Position numbers and translations under genes: made by a program
In this document: in pieces, positions 17,363-27,970 of the stretch
Layout of the letters: each line of letters starts with the position of its first letter
Position numbering within the stretch: position 1 is the stretch's first letter
Notes under the pieces: generated by a model
Database searches by the model: none
The model's input: the letters and a program-made list of their open reading frames with translations, nothing else
What the model was told of the DNA's origin: nothing
Origin: CADEFX01 sp963840425
Lineage (GTDB): Bacteria > Pseudomonadota > Alphaproteobacteria > Rhizobiales > Hyphomicrobiaceae
DNA: 64,000 nucleotides
Direction of reading: 5' to 3'
Assembly (NCBI GenBank): GCA_963840425.1
Contig: CAWIYZ010000022.1
Location: 62,001 to 126,000, forward strand

Positions 17363-17754
17363 GGGTCGTAGGTTCCAACATTCCATAGATGACCTTCAGG
17401 ATCGCGGCAGGAGAAGCCACGGCCGCCGTAGTCCTCGTTCTTGATCTCCATCACGATCTTGGCGCCGCCCTCCTTGGCGCGCTGATAGACGGCATCTGCA
17501 TCCGGCACGACGAGGTAGGGACTTTGCGTCGTGCCGCCCAGCTCCGCGGGCGTGGATTGCAGCTGGCCAAAATCGTCGTCGCGCGACGAGCCGAGCATGA
17601 TCATGCCCGTGCCGAGCGTCAGCTCGGCATGGGCCACGCCGCCCTGCCCGTCCGGGTACATGGCCTTCTGTGCAAAGCCGAAGACGTCGCAGAGCCAGGC
17701 GACCATGCGTTTCGCGTCGCGATAGCGAAGAGTGGGAATGACGGCACTCGACAT
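17344..17754 (-). CDS. VOC-superfamily glyoxalase-like protein (136 aa)
   Basis: A single-domain vicinal-oxygen-chelate protein: VIPTLRYRDAKRMVAWLCDVFGF at the start (here residues 5-27) and the family's closing signature, SCRDPEGHLWNVGTYDPW. Such proteins include glyoxalase, dioxygenase and drug-binding types, mostly uncharacterised. A GGGAGG ribosome site sits 6 nt before the ATG at 17754. It is cotranscribed with and overlaps the GFA gene. Confidence 0.88.
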   Translation of the reverse strand: MSSAVIPTLRYRDAKRMVAWLCDVFGFAQKAMYPDGQGGVAHAELTLGTGMIMLGSSRDDDFGQLQSTPAELGGTTQSPYLVVPDADAVYQRAKEGGAKIVMEIKNEDYGGRGFSCRDPEGHLWNVGTYDPWASKT

Positions 17755-17802
17755 GCGGACCTCCCTCGTTGATGCGTGCATGTTATCGATTCGAGGCGGC
17801 GC

Positions 17803-18747
17803 TCAGGCGGCAGATGATCCGGCCACGTGGCGAGCGGCACAATCCTCTATCTCGATTTCGACGGTGGCGTGGCCGATGCGAAAGTGCTCTCTGAGGTGCG
17901 ACTTGACTGCCACATTGATGCGATCGGAATCGCGTGCCTCCGCGATACGGGCGTGCAGCGTGATCATGGGCCGGCTCTGGGTCAGCGACCAAACGTGCAC
18001 GTGATGCACGTCATCGAGGCCCGGCACGCTTGCCATGAGGGATTGGCGGATTTCGCGCGCATCGAGATGCTCGGGCGCCGCTTCCAGTAGAATGGAACCC
18101 GACTGCCGCACCAGAAACCAGGCGCTGCGCAGGATCAAAAGCGCGACGAGCACGGACAGCAACGGGTCGATCGGCGTCCAGCCTGTCCACAGGATGACGA
18201 GCGCGGCAGCGATGGCCGCGGCCGAGCCGAGCAGATCGCCTGCTACGTGCAGCATGGCGCCCTTGATGTTGACGTCGTCGCGATCGGCGCCGTGCAGGAC
18301 GAAGAAGGCGGCGATGTTGACGGCGAGGCCGACCACGGCGATGGCAAGCATCGGTCCGGCGAGGATCTGTGTCGGGCTCTGCAGGCGGTGGAAGGCTTCA
18401 TAGCCGATGGCCAGCGCCACGAAGAACAGGGTGAGGCCGTTGGTGTAGGCGGCCAGCACCTGGAAGCGGTGGAAGCCGTAGGTCCGGCGCCAGTCGGCTG
18501 GACGGCGCGAGATGCGGAAGGCGAGCCAAGCCAGCGCGAGGGAGGCGGCGTCGGTCAGCATGTGGCCGGCATCGGCCAGCAGCGCCAGCGAGCCGGAAAT
18601 GATGCCGCCCACCACCTCGACCAGCATGAAACCGCCCGTCAACAGCGCCGCCCAACCGACACGGCGCTGGTTGTCGGAACCGGCGGGAGTGTGGACGTCG
18701 TGACTGTGCCCGTGATGGGCGTGGCCGTCGTGGCTGTGGGTGCTCAT
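17803..18747 (-). CDS. Cation diffusion facilitator, CzcD/ZitB type (314 aa)
   Basis: A proton-coupled efflux pump for Zn(II), Co(II) or Cd(II) in the inner membrane. The His-rich cytoplasmic N-terminus (HSHDGHAHHGHSH) is typical of zinc CDF proteins. Membrane helix 2 carries LADAGHMLTDAAS and helix 5 HVAGDLLGSAAA, giving the His/Asp transport site of the zinc subgroup. About 200 residues hold six helices, followed by a cytoplasmic domain with HHVHVWSLT. The ATG at 18747 begins exactly at the His-rich tail. No regulator adjoins. Confidence 0.92.
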   Translation of the reverse strand: MSTHSHDGHAHHGHSHDVHTPAGSDNQRRVGWAALLTGGFMLVEVVGGIISGSLALLADAGHMLTDAASLALAWLAFRISRRPADWRRTYGFHRFQVLAAYTNGLTLFFVALAIGYEAFHRLQSPTQILAGPMLAIAVVGLAVNIAAFFVLHGADRDDVNIKGAMLHVAGDLLGSAAAIAAALVILWTGWTPIDPLLSVLVALLILRSAWFLVRQSGSILLEAAPEHLDAREIRQSLMASVPGLDDVHHVHVWSLTQSRPMITLHARIAEARDSDRINVAVKSHLREHFRIGHATVEIEIEDCAARHVAGSSAA

Positions 18748-18940
18748 GCCTTCAATCCCTGGCGTCGTTGAACATATAGGGAATTCAATTCCGCCGGTCA
18801 GGCCGCGGAGGCCCGTGCCGGGCGCGCCAACTTGCCTCTGTAATACTACCCGGTTGCGTATCCTCCGGGCAGGACTCGGGCGGCGCGGGCGGATATAAGC
18901 GGCGCAGAAGATCCGACAGCAAACGCGTGAACGCCGACCG

Positions 18941-21148
<2,208 letters not shown>

Positions 21149-21213
21149 CCCGGTTGCATAACCTTCTCGGCGTTCGCCTTTCGTGCTAGAATACGCCGAG
21201 GAGAATTGCACCG

Positions 21214-21450
21214 ATGCCTATGGACTCCAACGAGATCGAGCGGCTGATCAAAGCCAAGTTTCCGCAGGCCGAAATCACCATCCGCGATCTCGCCGGCGAC
21301 GGCGACCACTTCGCTGCCCACATCGTGGCGCCCGAGTTCAAGGGCAAGACGCGGGTACAGCAGCACAAGATGATCTATGACGCCCTGGAGGGCCGCATGG
21401 GCGGCGTGCTCCATGCACTGGCGCTGACAACGGCGCCGCCCAAAGATTGA
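21214..21450 (+). CDS. bolA: BolA-family protein (78 aa)
   Basis: A small class II KH-fold protein that, with monothiol glutaredoxins, binds [2Fe-2S] clusters and takes part in iron sensing or cluster delivery. The family core FKGKTRVQQHKMIYDAL is present near residue 42, with HIVAPEF just before. A GGAG site precedes the ATG at 21214. It lies directly upstream of the monothiol glutaredoxin gene, its usual partner. Confidence 0.92.
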   Translation: MPMDSNEIERLIKAKFPQAEITIRDLAGDGDHFAAHIVAPEFKGKTRVQQHKMIYDALEGRMGGVLHALALTTAPPKD

Positions 21451-21535
21451 CTTCCCCCTCCCCTTCGACCACATCATTCATGACAGTTTTCCGGCGGGTC
21501 GCCCGCCTTCAGCATGAGGAAAGGCTCGGAAAGCC

Positions 21536-21887
21536 ATGAGCGAGCAGGCAGTTCACGACTGGATCCGCAAGCAGATCGCGGCCAACGACGTGGTGCTTTT
21601 CATGAAAGGCACCAAAGCCATGCCGCAGTGCGGCTTCTCCGGCCAGCTCGTGCAGATCCTCCAGTACCTGGGCGTCGACTACAAGGACGTGAACGTGCTG
21701 GAGGACATGGGGCATCCGCGAAGGCATCAAGAGCTTCACGCAGTGGCCGACCATTCCCCAGCTCTACGTCAAGGGCGAGTTCGTCGGCGGCTGCGATATC
21801 ATCCGCGAGATGTTCCAGCAGGGCGAGTTGCAGGACTTGCTGGCCGAGAAGGGCGTGAAGCACACGCCTACCACGGCAACCGCCTGA
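21536..21887 (+). pseudogene. grxD: Monothiol glutaredoxin GrxD, one-base frameshift in a G run
   Basis: The N-terminal half is a normal Grx4: VLFMKGTKAMPQCGFSGQLV with the CGFS cluster-binding motif. After VLEDM the frame breaks at GGGG (21709-21712). Removing one G restores GIREGIKSFTQWPTIPQLYV, GEFVGGCDI and a stop at 21885, giving 116 aa, the normal length. GrxD binds and transfers Fe-S clusters with BolA and is well conserved in alphaproteobacteria. A one-base error in a homopolymer is the more likely explanation than true loss, but it needs read evidence. Confidence 0.88.
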
Positions 21888-22015
21888 CGCGACGCGCCCG
21901 GGCCACGGCCTGGTCGACCATCGTTTCGCCGCCGCTGCCCGGTTAGACTGCCGGGGGCGGCGGTTTCTTATTGGGAGACCCCGGTCCCGACGCATGGCGG
22001 TTTCGGTTGCGGGCG

Positions 22016-23074
22016 ATGACACTCGGCGGACGTAGGTTTCTGTTGAGCGTGGCGATCATCGGCGCCAGCATCTCGCTGGCGCTCGGCATCAGCCTGCCCA
22101 GCATCAAGCTGACCCGGTTCTACTTCTTTGCCACCGAGTACTCGTTGATCTCGACTGTCTACACGCTGATCGCGCGCAATCAGATCTTCCTCGGCAGCCT
22201 CGTGTTCGTGTTCTCGATCATGTTGCCGGTGTTCAAGATCTTCTATCTCGTGATCCTGACCACCATGCCGCCGGACGTGCTGCGCCAGCAGTACCGGCAT
22301 CTGAAGGCGCTGGAATGGCTCGGCAAGTGGTCCATGCACGACGTGCTGGTGCTGGCGCTGATGATCTTCTTCATCAAGAGCCAGGGCGTCTATGACGCGC
22401 GCAGTCTGTCGGGGGTGTATTTTTTCACCAGCGCCGTGGTTTTCATGATCCTCGCCTATGCGTGGCTCAACATCTTCTCACTTGGCACCATCGAGACGGA
22501 GAGGGCGCGGCTTGAGCGTGAGCGTCAGGAAACAGTAGCTCAATCGGCCTGGCGCAACTTTCTGTTGGCCCTGTTCATCCTGTCCGCCGCCATCTGCTTT
22601 GCGCTGGGCGTGACCCTGCCGTCGATCCGCTTCACCACCATCTATGTGTGGACCAACGAGCACTCGATCGCCACCATCATGTGGGCGCTCTACTACAACC
22701 AGGAATGGTTCCTGTGCGGCGTGATCACCGTGTTCTCGGTCATCTTTCCGTTTCTCAAGCTGCTGTACCTGCTGACCTTGTGCCTGTCGCCGAACCTGCC
22801 GGCCGACTTCAGGCAGAAATCCATCTCCACCATGGAATGGCTCGGCCGCTACTCCATGACCGACGTCATGGTGCTGGCGCTGATGATCTTCTACATGAAC
22901 TCGTCGGGCTATACGGAGGCGCGCGTGCTGCCGGGCGTCTACTGCTTTGCGGCTTCCGCGCTGATGACCATGTTCGCCTACGGCTGGGCCAATACGCCGG
23001 CGGCGCGCGCTGCCGCAGCGCCGCCGGCAGAGGACGTGGCGGTGCTTGCACCGAAGATGCGCAAGGCAGGGTGA
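22016..23074 (+). CDS. Paraquat-inducible protein A (PqiA) domain, duplicated (352 aa)
   Basis: Two homologous halves each hold about four membrane helices. Each half has a GVTLPSIRFTTIYVW / GISLPSIKLTRFYFF strand and an EWLGRYSMTDVMVLALMIF / EWLGKWSMHDVLVLALMIF segment, the PqiA hallmark. PqiA proteins partner with MCE-domain proteins in envelope lipid transport, but no MCE gene adjoins and the cysteine motifs of classical PqiA zinc ribbons are absent. The ATG at 22016 is chosen over a TTG 45 nt upstream. It ends at a palindrome shared with convergent rpsD. Confidence 0.85.
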   Translation: MTLGGRRFLLSVAIIGASISLALGISLPSIKLTRFYFFATEYSLISTVYTLIARNQIFLGSLVFVFSIMLPVFKIFYLVILTTMPPDVLRQQYRHLKALEWLGKWSMHDVLVLALMIFFIKSQGVYDARSLSGVYFFTSAVVFMILAYAWLNIFSLGTIETERARLERERQETVAQSAWRNFLLALFILSAAICFALGVTLPSIRFTTIYVWTNEHSIATIMWALYYNQEWFLCGVITVFSVIFPFLKLLYLLTLCLSPNLPADFRQKSISTMEWLGRYSMTDVMVLALMIFYMNSSGYTEARVLPGVYCFAASALMTMFAYGWANTPAARAAAAPPAEDVAVLAPKMRKAG

Positions 23075-23138
23075 TAAGAATTGGTGCGCGACAAACCTCG
23101 CCAGTCTTCCCGCGCGATCACAGTTTGCGGAAAGTTGG

Positions 23139-23161
23139 ATCCTCGGACCAAGTCCGAGGAT
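23139..23161. terminator. Palindromic intergenic element, probable bidirectional terminator
   Basis: ATCCTCGGAC and GTCCGAGGAT form a perfect 10-bp stem with a 3-nt loop between convergent genes. The flanking words (TGG before, GACATCC after) resemble a palindromic repeat scattered between genes in many Hyphomicrobiales. Convergent placement suits a shared terminator. Confidence 0.55.
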
Positions 23162-23209
23162 GACATCCGTGGAGGTGGCTGGCCCGAACACCCACCCGCC
23201 TAAGAGCAA

Positions 23210-23827
23210 CTACCGCGAGTAAAACTCGACGACGAGCTGCGGCTCCATCTGCACCTGGTAGGGTACATCGGCCAGCGCCGGGACGCGGGCGAGCTTGGCC
23301 GTCATCTTGTTGTGATCGGCCTCGATGTAGTCGGGCACGTCGCGCTCCGGGCTCTTGATGCCCTCGAGCACCACGGCGAGCTGCCGCGACGACTCTCTCA
23401 CCTCCACCACATCGCCGACCTTGCAGCGATAGCTCGGGATCGTGACGCGGCGGCCGTTGACGCTGATGTGGCCGTGGCTGACGAACTGGCGCGCGGCGAA
23501 GACAGTCGGCACGAACTTGGCGCGGTAGACCACGGCATCGAGCCTGCGCTCGAGCAGGCCGATCAGGTGCTCGGAGGTCGAGCCCCTGAGGCGGGTGGCC
23601 TCCGTGTAAATGCGGTTGAACTGCCGTTCCGTGATGCTGGCGTAGTAACCCTTGAGCTTCTGCTTGGCGCGCAGCTGTTGGCCGTAGTCGGAAAGCTTGC
23701 CGGCGCGACGCTCGCCGTGCTGGCCGGGGCGCGAGTTGCGTTTGTTGAGGGGGCTCTTGGCGCGGCCCCAGATGTTTTCGCCGAGGCGGCGGTCGATCTT
23801 GTGCTTGGCGCGGATGCGCTTGGTCAT
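23210..23827 (-). CDS. rpsD: 30S ribosomal protein S4 (205 aa)
   Basis: A primary 16S rRNA-binding protein that nucleates 30S assembly. The sequence begins MTKRIRAKHKIDRRLGENIWG and carries the S4 RNA-binding domain near residues 95-155, with ARQFVSHGHISVNGRRVTIPSY. It ends with the usual VEFYSR. Length and all motifs are normal for an alphaproteobacterial stand-alone rpsD. Confidence 0.97.
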   Translation of the reverse strand: MTKRIRAKHKIDRRLGENIWGRAKSPLNKRNSRPGQHGERRAGKLSDYGQQLRAKQKLKGYYASITERQFNRIYTEATRLRGSTSEHLIGLLERRLDAVVYRAKFVPTVFAARQFVSHGHISVNGRRVTIPSYRCKVGDVVEVRESSRQLAVVLEGIKSPERDVPDYIEADHNKMTAKLARVPALADVPYQVQMEPQLVVEFYSR

Positions 23828-23946
23828 GACTTAACTCCGTCTTTCGCTATGCACGGGTTGCAGCGCTCCTTCCTCTGCCGCTCACGGGAGTGGCCGACAG
23901 GCACCGCTTCACTTGAAATGCGATGCCACAGGGGCGCAAACGAGGT

Positions 23947-23967
23947 GCGGGCCGCCCGGCGGCCCGC
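23947..23967 (-). terminator. GC-rich hairpin downstream of the frameshifted exported protein
   Basis: A perfect 9-bp stem (GCGGGCCGC and GCGGCCCGC, 3-nt loop) lies about 60 nt past the stop at 24028 and before rpsD on the same strand. It may end the upstream transcript. The T-run after it is weak. Confidence 0.4.
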
Positions 23968-24027
23968 GGGCGCTTTGTGGCCGAGAGGACCGGCCGCGTC
24001 AAGGGTAAGATCAAGCCGCGCTGGGCG

Positions 24028-24688
24028 CTATTTCTTCTTCTGGTCCTTGGTGGGCGCGGAGACGGCCGTGGGCTGCTGGCCTCCCTTTGGGGGTGCTGAG
24101 CCAGTCGTGGTTGAGGCTGTGGATGCGCCGCCGTCGAGCTTCACGTAGGTCTCGATGGCCTCCGCCACCTTTTTCCTCTTGTCGTCGGGACAAGCAGCTT
24201 TACTCGGCTCGATGGGCTCTAGGAAGACGTGCAGCTCGCCTTCCTTCTCGACCACCCGGATCTTGCCGGCGACAGTATGGATCGTCATGCGGTGCAGCGT
24301 GGTGATGTAGAGGAGCTGCTGATCGGTCCACTTCTTCTTGGCATTCTCGCGCCGCATGAGAGTGTCGAAATTGTCGCGTCTGCTCCTCCCACATCTCACA
24401 GACCTGGGCCTGAGCCGAGTTGTAGCCCACACGGATGACATCGCGCGCATCCTCCACCGGGATTATGGCCTGCTCGCGCTTCTTCTTGTCGACCTCGATG
24501 ACCTTGCCCGTCGGGGTGGTGAATTTGTTCGGCAGTATTTGCCACGCGTAATTCATGATTGTGCCGACGGACTTGTCGCTCAACCCTCCCGTACCCTGCG
24601 CCTGCGCCCATGCCGGCGCAGCGGCGCCGCAGACAATTGCGCATACACCCAGTGCTGCCGCCCGAGCCCTCACCAGACTGCTCCTCAT
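24028..24688 (-). pseudogene. Exported protein of unknown function, frameshifted (about 220 aa when restored)
   Basis: The first frame has a signal peptide (VRARAAALGVCAIVCGAAAPAWAQA) and continues to AQVCEMWEEQT. The sequence then makes sense in the next frame from RDNFDTLMRRENAKKKW through TIHTVAGKIRVVEKEGELHV to a Lys-rich end. One base is gained or lost near 24373-24390. The restored protein is an exported protein with a Thr/Ser/Ala-rich linker near the C-terminus and a cysteine in each half. The family is unrecognised. Both halves show strong G/C third positions, so both are coding. Confidence 0.65.
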
Positions 24689-24841
24689 GCTTTGCGCCCC
24701 TCACCAAGCCCCGCCCGGGCAGAACCGACCCCGCGCCGGCCCATTTGCATAGGACGACATCTACCAGTGTCGCGCACCAGATGTCTCCGAGTCTGGCCCC
24801 CCATATCGGAGCGCCATCGCTCGACGGGAAAAAGGGCAAAC

Positions 24842-26092
24842 TTATGGCGCCTTCCTGCCTCGCCCCTTGCCTTTCGCGAGCACTGCGACAATCCCTCGCA
24901 GAGTGCGGACCTCCTGTTCCGTCGCACCCATGCGCGTGAACATCGCCCGCAGGTTTTGCATCATGGTGGGGCGCTTTTCGGGCGGATTGAAGTAACCCAG
25001 CCGCTCCAGCTCCGCTTCGATATGGGCGAAGAAGCCGTCGAGCTCCTCTTTGGTCGCGGGCCGGGTGTCGCCGAGGTTCAAGCCGGAGGCCATCGGCGCC
25101 TCGTAGGTGGTGACGCGGCCAAGGGTGGCATTGCCGGACGACTGCATCCACTCGTAGCCCACGAGCAGCACCGCCTGCGCCAGGTTGAGAGAGGCAAAGC
25201 GCGAGTTGACGGGAATCATGACGATGGCATCGGCGCGGCTGATCTCGTCGGTCTCCAGGCCGTTGCGCTCGCGCCCGAAGAGAATGCCGCAGCGCTGCCC
25301 AGTGGCGATGCGCCCCCGCATCTCGGCCACCGCCTGCTCAGGCGTCAGCACGGGCTTTCTCAGATCGCGCTGGCGCGCGGTGGTCGCGGCGATCCAGTTG
25401 AGGTCACCGGTGGCTGCCACGAGCGTATCGAAGGCGCGCGCGCCCTCGACGATGTAGTTGGCGCCGGAGGCGGCGATACGCGCCTTCTCGTTGGGCCAGC
25501 CGTCGCGCGGCGCCACCAGCCGCAACTCGTCGAGGCCGAAATTGGCGCAGGCGCGCGCCACCATGCCGATGTTCTCGGCAAGCTGCGGCTCCATCAGAAT
25601 GACGGCCGGCGTCTCACCCTCGCCGGCGACGGGAGATCCCTGGATGTGCGCGCGGCGGATGCCGTGCCGCAGCTTACGCAGCACGCGCCGGGCCCAGAAC
25701 CAATAGTTCTCACCGCTCCAGGTTTTGGCCAGCGTCTCGAGGCAGGGCGTGTGCAGCACCGTTTCGCCCTGCCCGGTCAGCCGCACCGCGCCCTCGCCCA
25801 CCACGATCTCATGGTGACGGAGAATGAAATCGTCGAGAGTGGCAATCCCCTGCGCCTCGGTGCGGCGCTTGCAGCCGGGACAGGTGGCGGCATCGGCCTC
25901 GCATCTGAGCTCGGCGCAGTAGGTGAGGACCGGCTCCAGCGTGTCGCGACCAAGGCCCGGCACGGCGAGCTCGGCCAGTCCGTGATCGATGGTGGCGTTG
26001 TGGCAGGCATGCACGACGGCGGCGAGCGCCGGCCCGCCGCGCGCGATGCGCGGTATGCGGAAGCCTTCAAAGTTGGCGATCTCAATTTTCAC
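24842..26092 (-). CDS. SPOUT RNA methyltransferase, TrmJ/LasT-like, with an extra N-terminal domain (416 aa)
   Basis: The C-terminal part, from TPAVILMEPQLAENIGMVAR (about residue 152) on, is a SPOUT methyltransferase of the TrmJ type, which 2'-O-methylates tRNA position 32. LFGRERNGLETDEI and FASLNLAQAVLL form the AdoMet-binding knot. Before it lies about 140 residues in the same frame, with G/C-ending codons throughout, containing a TCPGC cysteine pair, which I do not recognise and which usual TrmJ proteins lack. No ATG lies in the N-terminal part; GTG at 26092 is the most plausible start, and a GTG at 25684 would give a normal-sized 280-aa TrmJ. Confidence 0.82.
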   Translation of the reverse strand: MKIEIANFEGFRIPRIARGGPALAAVVHACHNATIDHGLAELAVPGLGRDTLEPVLTYCAELRCEADAATCPGCKRRTEAQGIATLDDFILRHHEIVVGEGAVRLTGQGETVLHTPCLETLAKTWSGENYWFWARRVLRKLRHGIRRAHIQGSPVAGEGETPAVILMEPQLAENIGMVARACANFGLDELRLVAPRDGWPNEKARIAASGANYIVEGARAFDTLVAATGDLNWIAATTARQRDLRKPVLTPEQAVAEMRGRIATGQRCGILFGRERNGLETDEISRADAIVMIPVNSRFASLNLAQAVLLVGYEWMQSSGNATLGRVTTYEAPMASGLNLGDTRPATKEELDGFFAHIEAELERLGYFNPPEKRPTMMQNLRAMFTRMGATEQEVRTLRGIVAVLAKGKGRGRKAP

Positions 26093-26256
26093 GCAGAAAA
26101 CCCAGCGCCTCGCATGGACTACGGTATCCCTTAGCCGGGGTGGCCGGGAGCAGCAACGGCGGCCGTATTTCCTGGTGAGCCAGGGGAAGCGCACTGCTGC
26201 AACAAAATCAGGGACACTCGAGATGTGGCTCTGGCTGAGGACACCACTCACGCGGC

Positions 26257-26319
26257 TAGAGCGCGATCGGCTCATATGGAAGCACTGCAGCTTCCATATG
26301 AGCCGTGAATCGCACTCTA
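26257..26319. repeat. Palindromic intergenic repeat, first of a pair
   Basis: An imperfect inverted repeat with long arms: TAGAGCG...GGCTCATATGGAAG on the left and CTTCCATATGAGCC...CGCACTCTA on the right, with an 8-nt centre. The TAGAGC/GCTCTA-type ends recur in many Hyphomicrobiales intergenic palindromes. Confidence 0.7.
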
Positions 26320-26330
26320 AATGTTAGGTG

Positions 26331-26393
26331 TAGAGCAGATTCACGCTCCAGATGGATCGCGAATGCGATTCCATCTGAAACGATCCTGCTCTA
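26331..26393. repeat. Palindromic intergenic repeat, second of a pair
   Basis: A second inverted repeat of the same length, 11 bp after the first: TAGAGCAG...CAGATGGA on the left and TCCATCTG...CTGCTCTA on the right. Its ends match those of the first copy, but the inner arms differ. Together they fill most of the gap before the TRAP binding protein gene and could form large hairpins in its leader. Confidence 0.7.
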
Positions 26394-26452
26394 GGCTGCG
26401 TGCACGGGCAGAAGCGCAAAGCTCGCCCGGTCTGTCTCAGGGAGGACACCCC

Positions 26453-27565
26453 ATGCACATGGTCGTCTGTCGGACCGCGGCGCTCGCCGTGGCAGTCAGC
26501 AGTACGTTGCTGTTGGGCGCGCCGACGCTCGCTCAGCAAACCCGCAGTCTCGTCATGCAATCGGCGGTGCCCCCGACCGCCACCTCGCAGGAGGGCTTCA
26601 AGTTTTTCGCCGATAGGGTCGACAAGTTGACTGGCGGCAGCCTGAAGATCGATGCCTTGCCGGGCGGGACAATCGTTCCGCCGTTCGAGATCCTCGATGC
26701 CGCCCACAAGAAGGTGATCGATGGCGCCTACGGCATCTCCTATTGGTGGTTCGGCAAGAGCAAGGCGGCGACGCTGTTCTCCAATACGCCTGCCGGCATC
26801 GCCGGCATGGACGCCATCGACTTCATCGGCTGGTTGTTCGAGGCCGGCGGATTGGAGCTGTGGAACGAGTTCTACCAGAAGGAGATCAAGCTCAACCTGG
26901 TGGCGTTCCCGATCATCCCGCCGAGCCCGCAGGCGCTCGGCTGGTTCAAGCGCCCGATCAAGGATCTCGCCGACTTCAGAGGCATGAAGTGCCGCCAGAC
27001 CGGCATCGTGGCCGAGCTCTACGCCAAGATGGGCATGGCCGTCGTCAACATGCCGGGCGGCGAGATCCTCCCGGCGGCCGAGCGCGGCACCATCGATTGC
27101 GCCGAGTGGGTCGGAGGCATCGAGGATCTGCGGCTCGGGCTGCACACGGTCTGGAAGTACCACTACACGCCCGGCATGCACGAAAGCGCCTCGGTCGGCG
27201 AGCTGGCGATCAACAAGGACGTGTGGGACAGCCTCCCGCCGCAGAACAGGGAAGCGATCAAGTCGGCCACCATGGAGACCTTCCTGCGCTGGTGGGCGAG
27301 CTGGCAGAAGCAGAACGCTGACGCCATCGAGGAGTTCGCGACCAAGCACGGCGTCAAGCTGCTGACCACGCCGCCGGAGATCAACCTCGCCTTCCTCAAA
27401 ACGTGGGACGAGTTTGCCGCCGCCGAGTCGGCCAAGAGCCCGTTCTTCAAGAAGGTCTACGACTCGCAAAGGGCCTACGCAGCAAAGGTGGTGCCGGCCA
27501 AGCGCTTCATGTTTCCGCCCTACGCGCTGCAGGCCGACTACTACTTCCCGCCGGCCACGAGGTAG
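26453..27565 (+). CDS. TRAP transporter substrate-binding protein, DctP family (370 aa)
   Basis: A periplasmic binding protein for organic acids feeding a TRAP transporter. A GGAGGACA ribosome site precedes the ATG at 26453, and residues 1-27 form a signal peptide ending at Ala-Gln. Family features are FKFFADRVDKLTGGSLKIDALPGGTI and, near residue 185, DFRGMKCRQTGIVAELYAKMG, whose Arg usually holds the ligand carboxylate. No DctQ or DctM membrane subunit is in the window, so it is an orphan. The 3' end was duplicated: a decayed copy lies at 27971-28134. Confidence 0.9.
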   Translation: MHMVVCRTAALAVAVSSTLLLGAPTLAQQTRSLVMQSAVPPTATSQEGFKFFADRVDKLTGGSLKIDALPGGTIVPPFEILDAAHKKVIDGAYGISYWWFGKSKAATLFSNTPAGIAGMDAIDFIGWLFEAGGLELWNEFYQKEIKLNLVAFPIIPPSPQALGWFKRPIKDLADFRGMKCRQTGIVAELYAKMGMAVVNMPGGEILPAAERGTIDCAEWVGGIEDLRLGLHTVWKYHYTPGMHESASVGELAINKDVWDSLPPQNREAIKSATMETFLRWWASWQKQNADAIEEFATKHGVKLLTTPPEINLAFLKTWDEFAAAESAKSPFFKKVYDSQRAYAAKVVPAKRFMFPPYALQADYYFPPATR

Positions 27566-27576
27566 CTCAAAGCAGA

Positions 27577-27598
27577 AAGGGCGGCTGCGGCCGCCCTT
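27577..27598 (+). terminator. Rho-independent terminator of the TRAP binding protein gene
   Basis: AAGGGCGGC and GCCGCCCTT form a perfect 9-bp stem with a TGCG loop, 12 nt after the stop codon, followed by a short pyrimidine stretch (CTCGTT). Confidence 0.75.
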
Positions 27599-27729
27599 CT
27601 CGTTACGCCGGGACAAAGGCACGCCAATTCGATCCTGCGCGGCCGCCAGATGAAGCGTTGGTTTCGCGGCTGAAGCTGAATTTGTTCGTTGGCAGATGTT
27701 TGCATTACGAATGCGGATGGGAGGAAAAC

Positions 27730-27966
27730 GTGAAGCTCCAGCTAGTCACTTCGGTCGCGGCGGTTCTTGCGGCATCTTTACCCGCGCAGGAGGCGCAGGC
27801 GTACACGTGCAGCCAGCACTACGATGCGTGTTTGGGATATGGCCACGGTTCAACCATTTGCAGCTGCGCAAGACGCATCTGCGCGGCGAAGGTCGGACCA
27901 ACCGGGGACGCTGGTCCTAAGTGGAACTGGATCGCTGGAATCAATGGCTGCTGGAAGAAGAAGTAG
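27730..27966 (+). CDS. Small exported Cys-rich protein, GTG start (78 aa)
   Basis: GGGAGG lies 6 nt before a GTG at 27730, which opens a signal peptide (KLQLVTSVAAVLAASLPAQEAQA). The mature part of about 53 residues holds seven cysteines and ends in a Trp/Lys-rich segment, typical of a small disulfide-bonded periplasmic protein. The family is unrecognised. It sits between the TRAP binding protein and the decayed remnant of that gene's 3' end, whose similarity begins right after this gene's stop. Confidence 0.65.
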   Translation: MKLQLVTSVAAVLAASLPAQEAQAYTCSQHYDACLGYGHGSTICSCARRICAAKVGPTGDAGPKWNWIAGINGCWKKK

Positions 27967-27970
27967 TTCC

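Noticed and set aside
21536..21946. A 136-residue glutaredoxin with a novel C-terminus
   Set aside because: The out-of-frame tail is Arg/His-rich and featureless, whereas removal of one G restores a textbook GrxD.
25684..26092. A separate gene for the extra domain upstream of TrmJ
   Set aside because: It has no stop codon before the SPOUT domain, so it is annotated as one fused gene with the alternative recorded.
24338..26134. A 598-residue open frame on the + strand opposite the TrmJ-like gene
   Set aside because: The minus strand carries clear SPOUT motifs and strongly G/C-ending codons; the plus frame has no family features.
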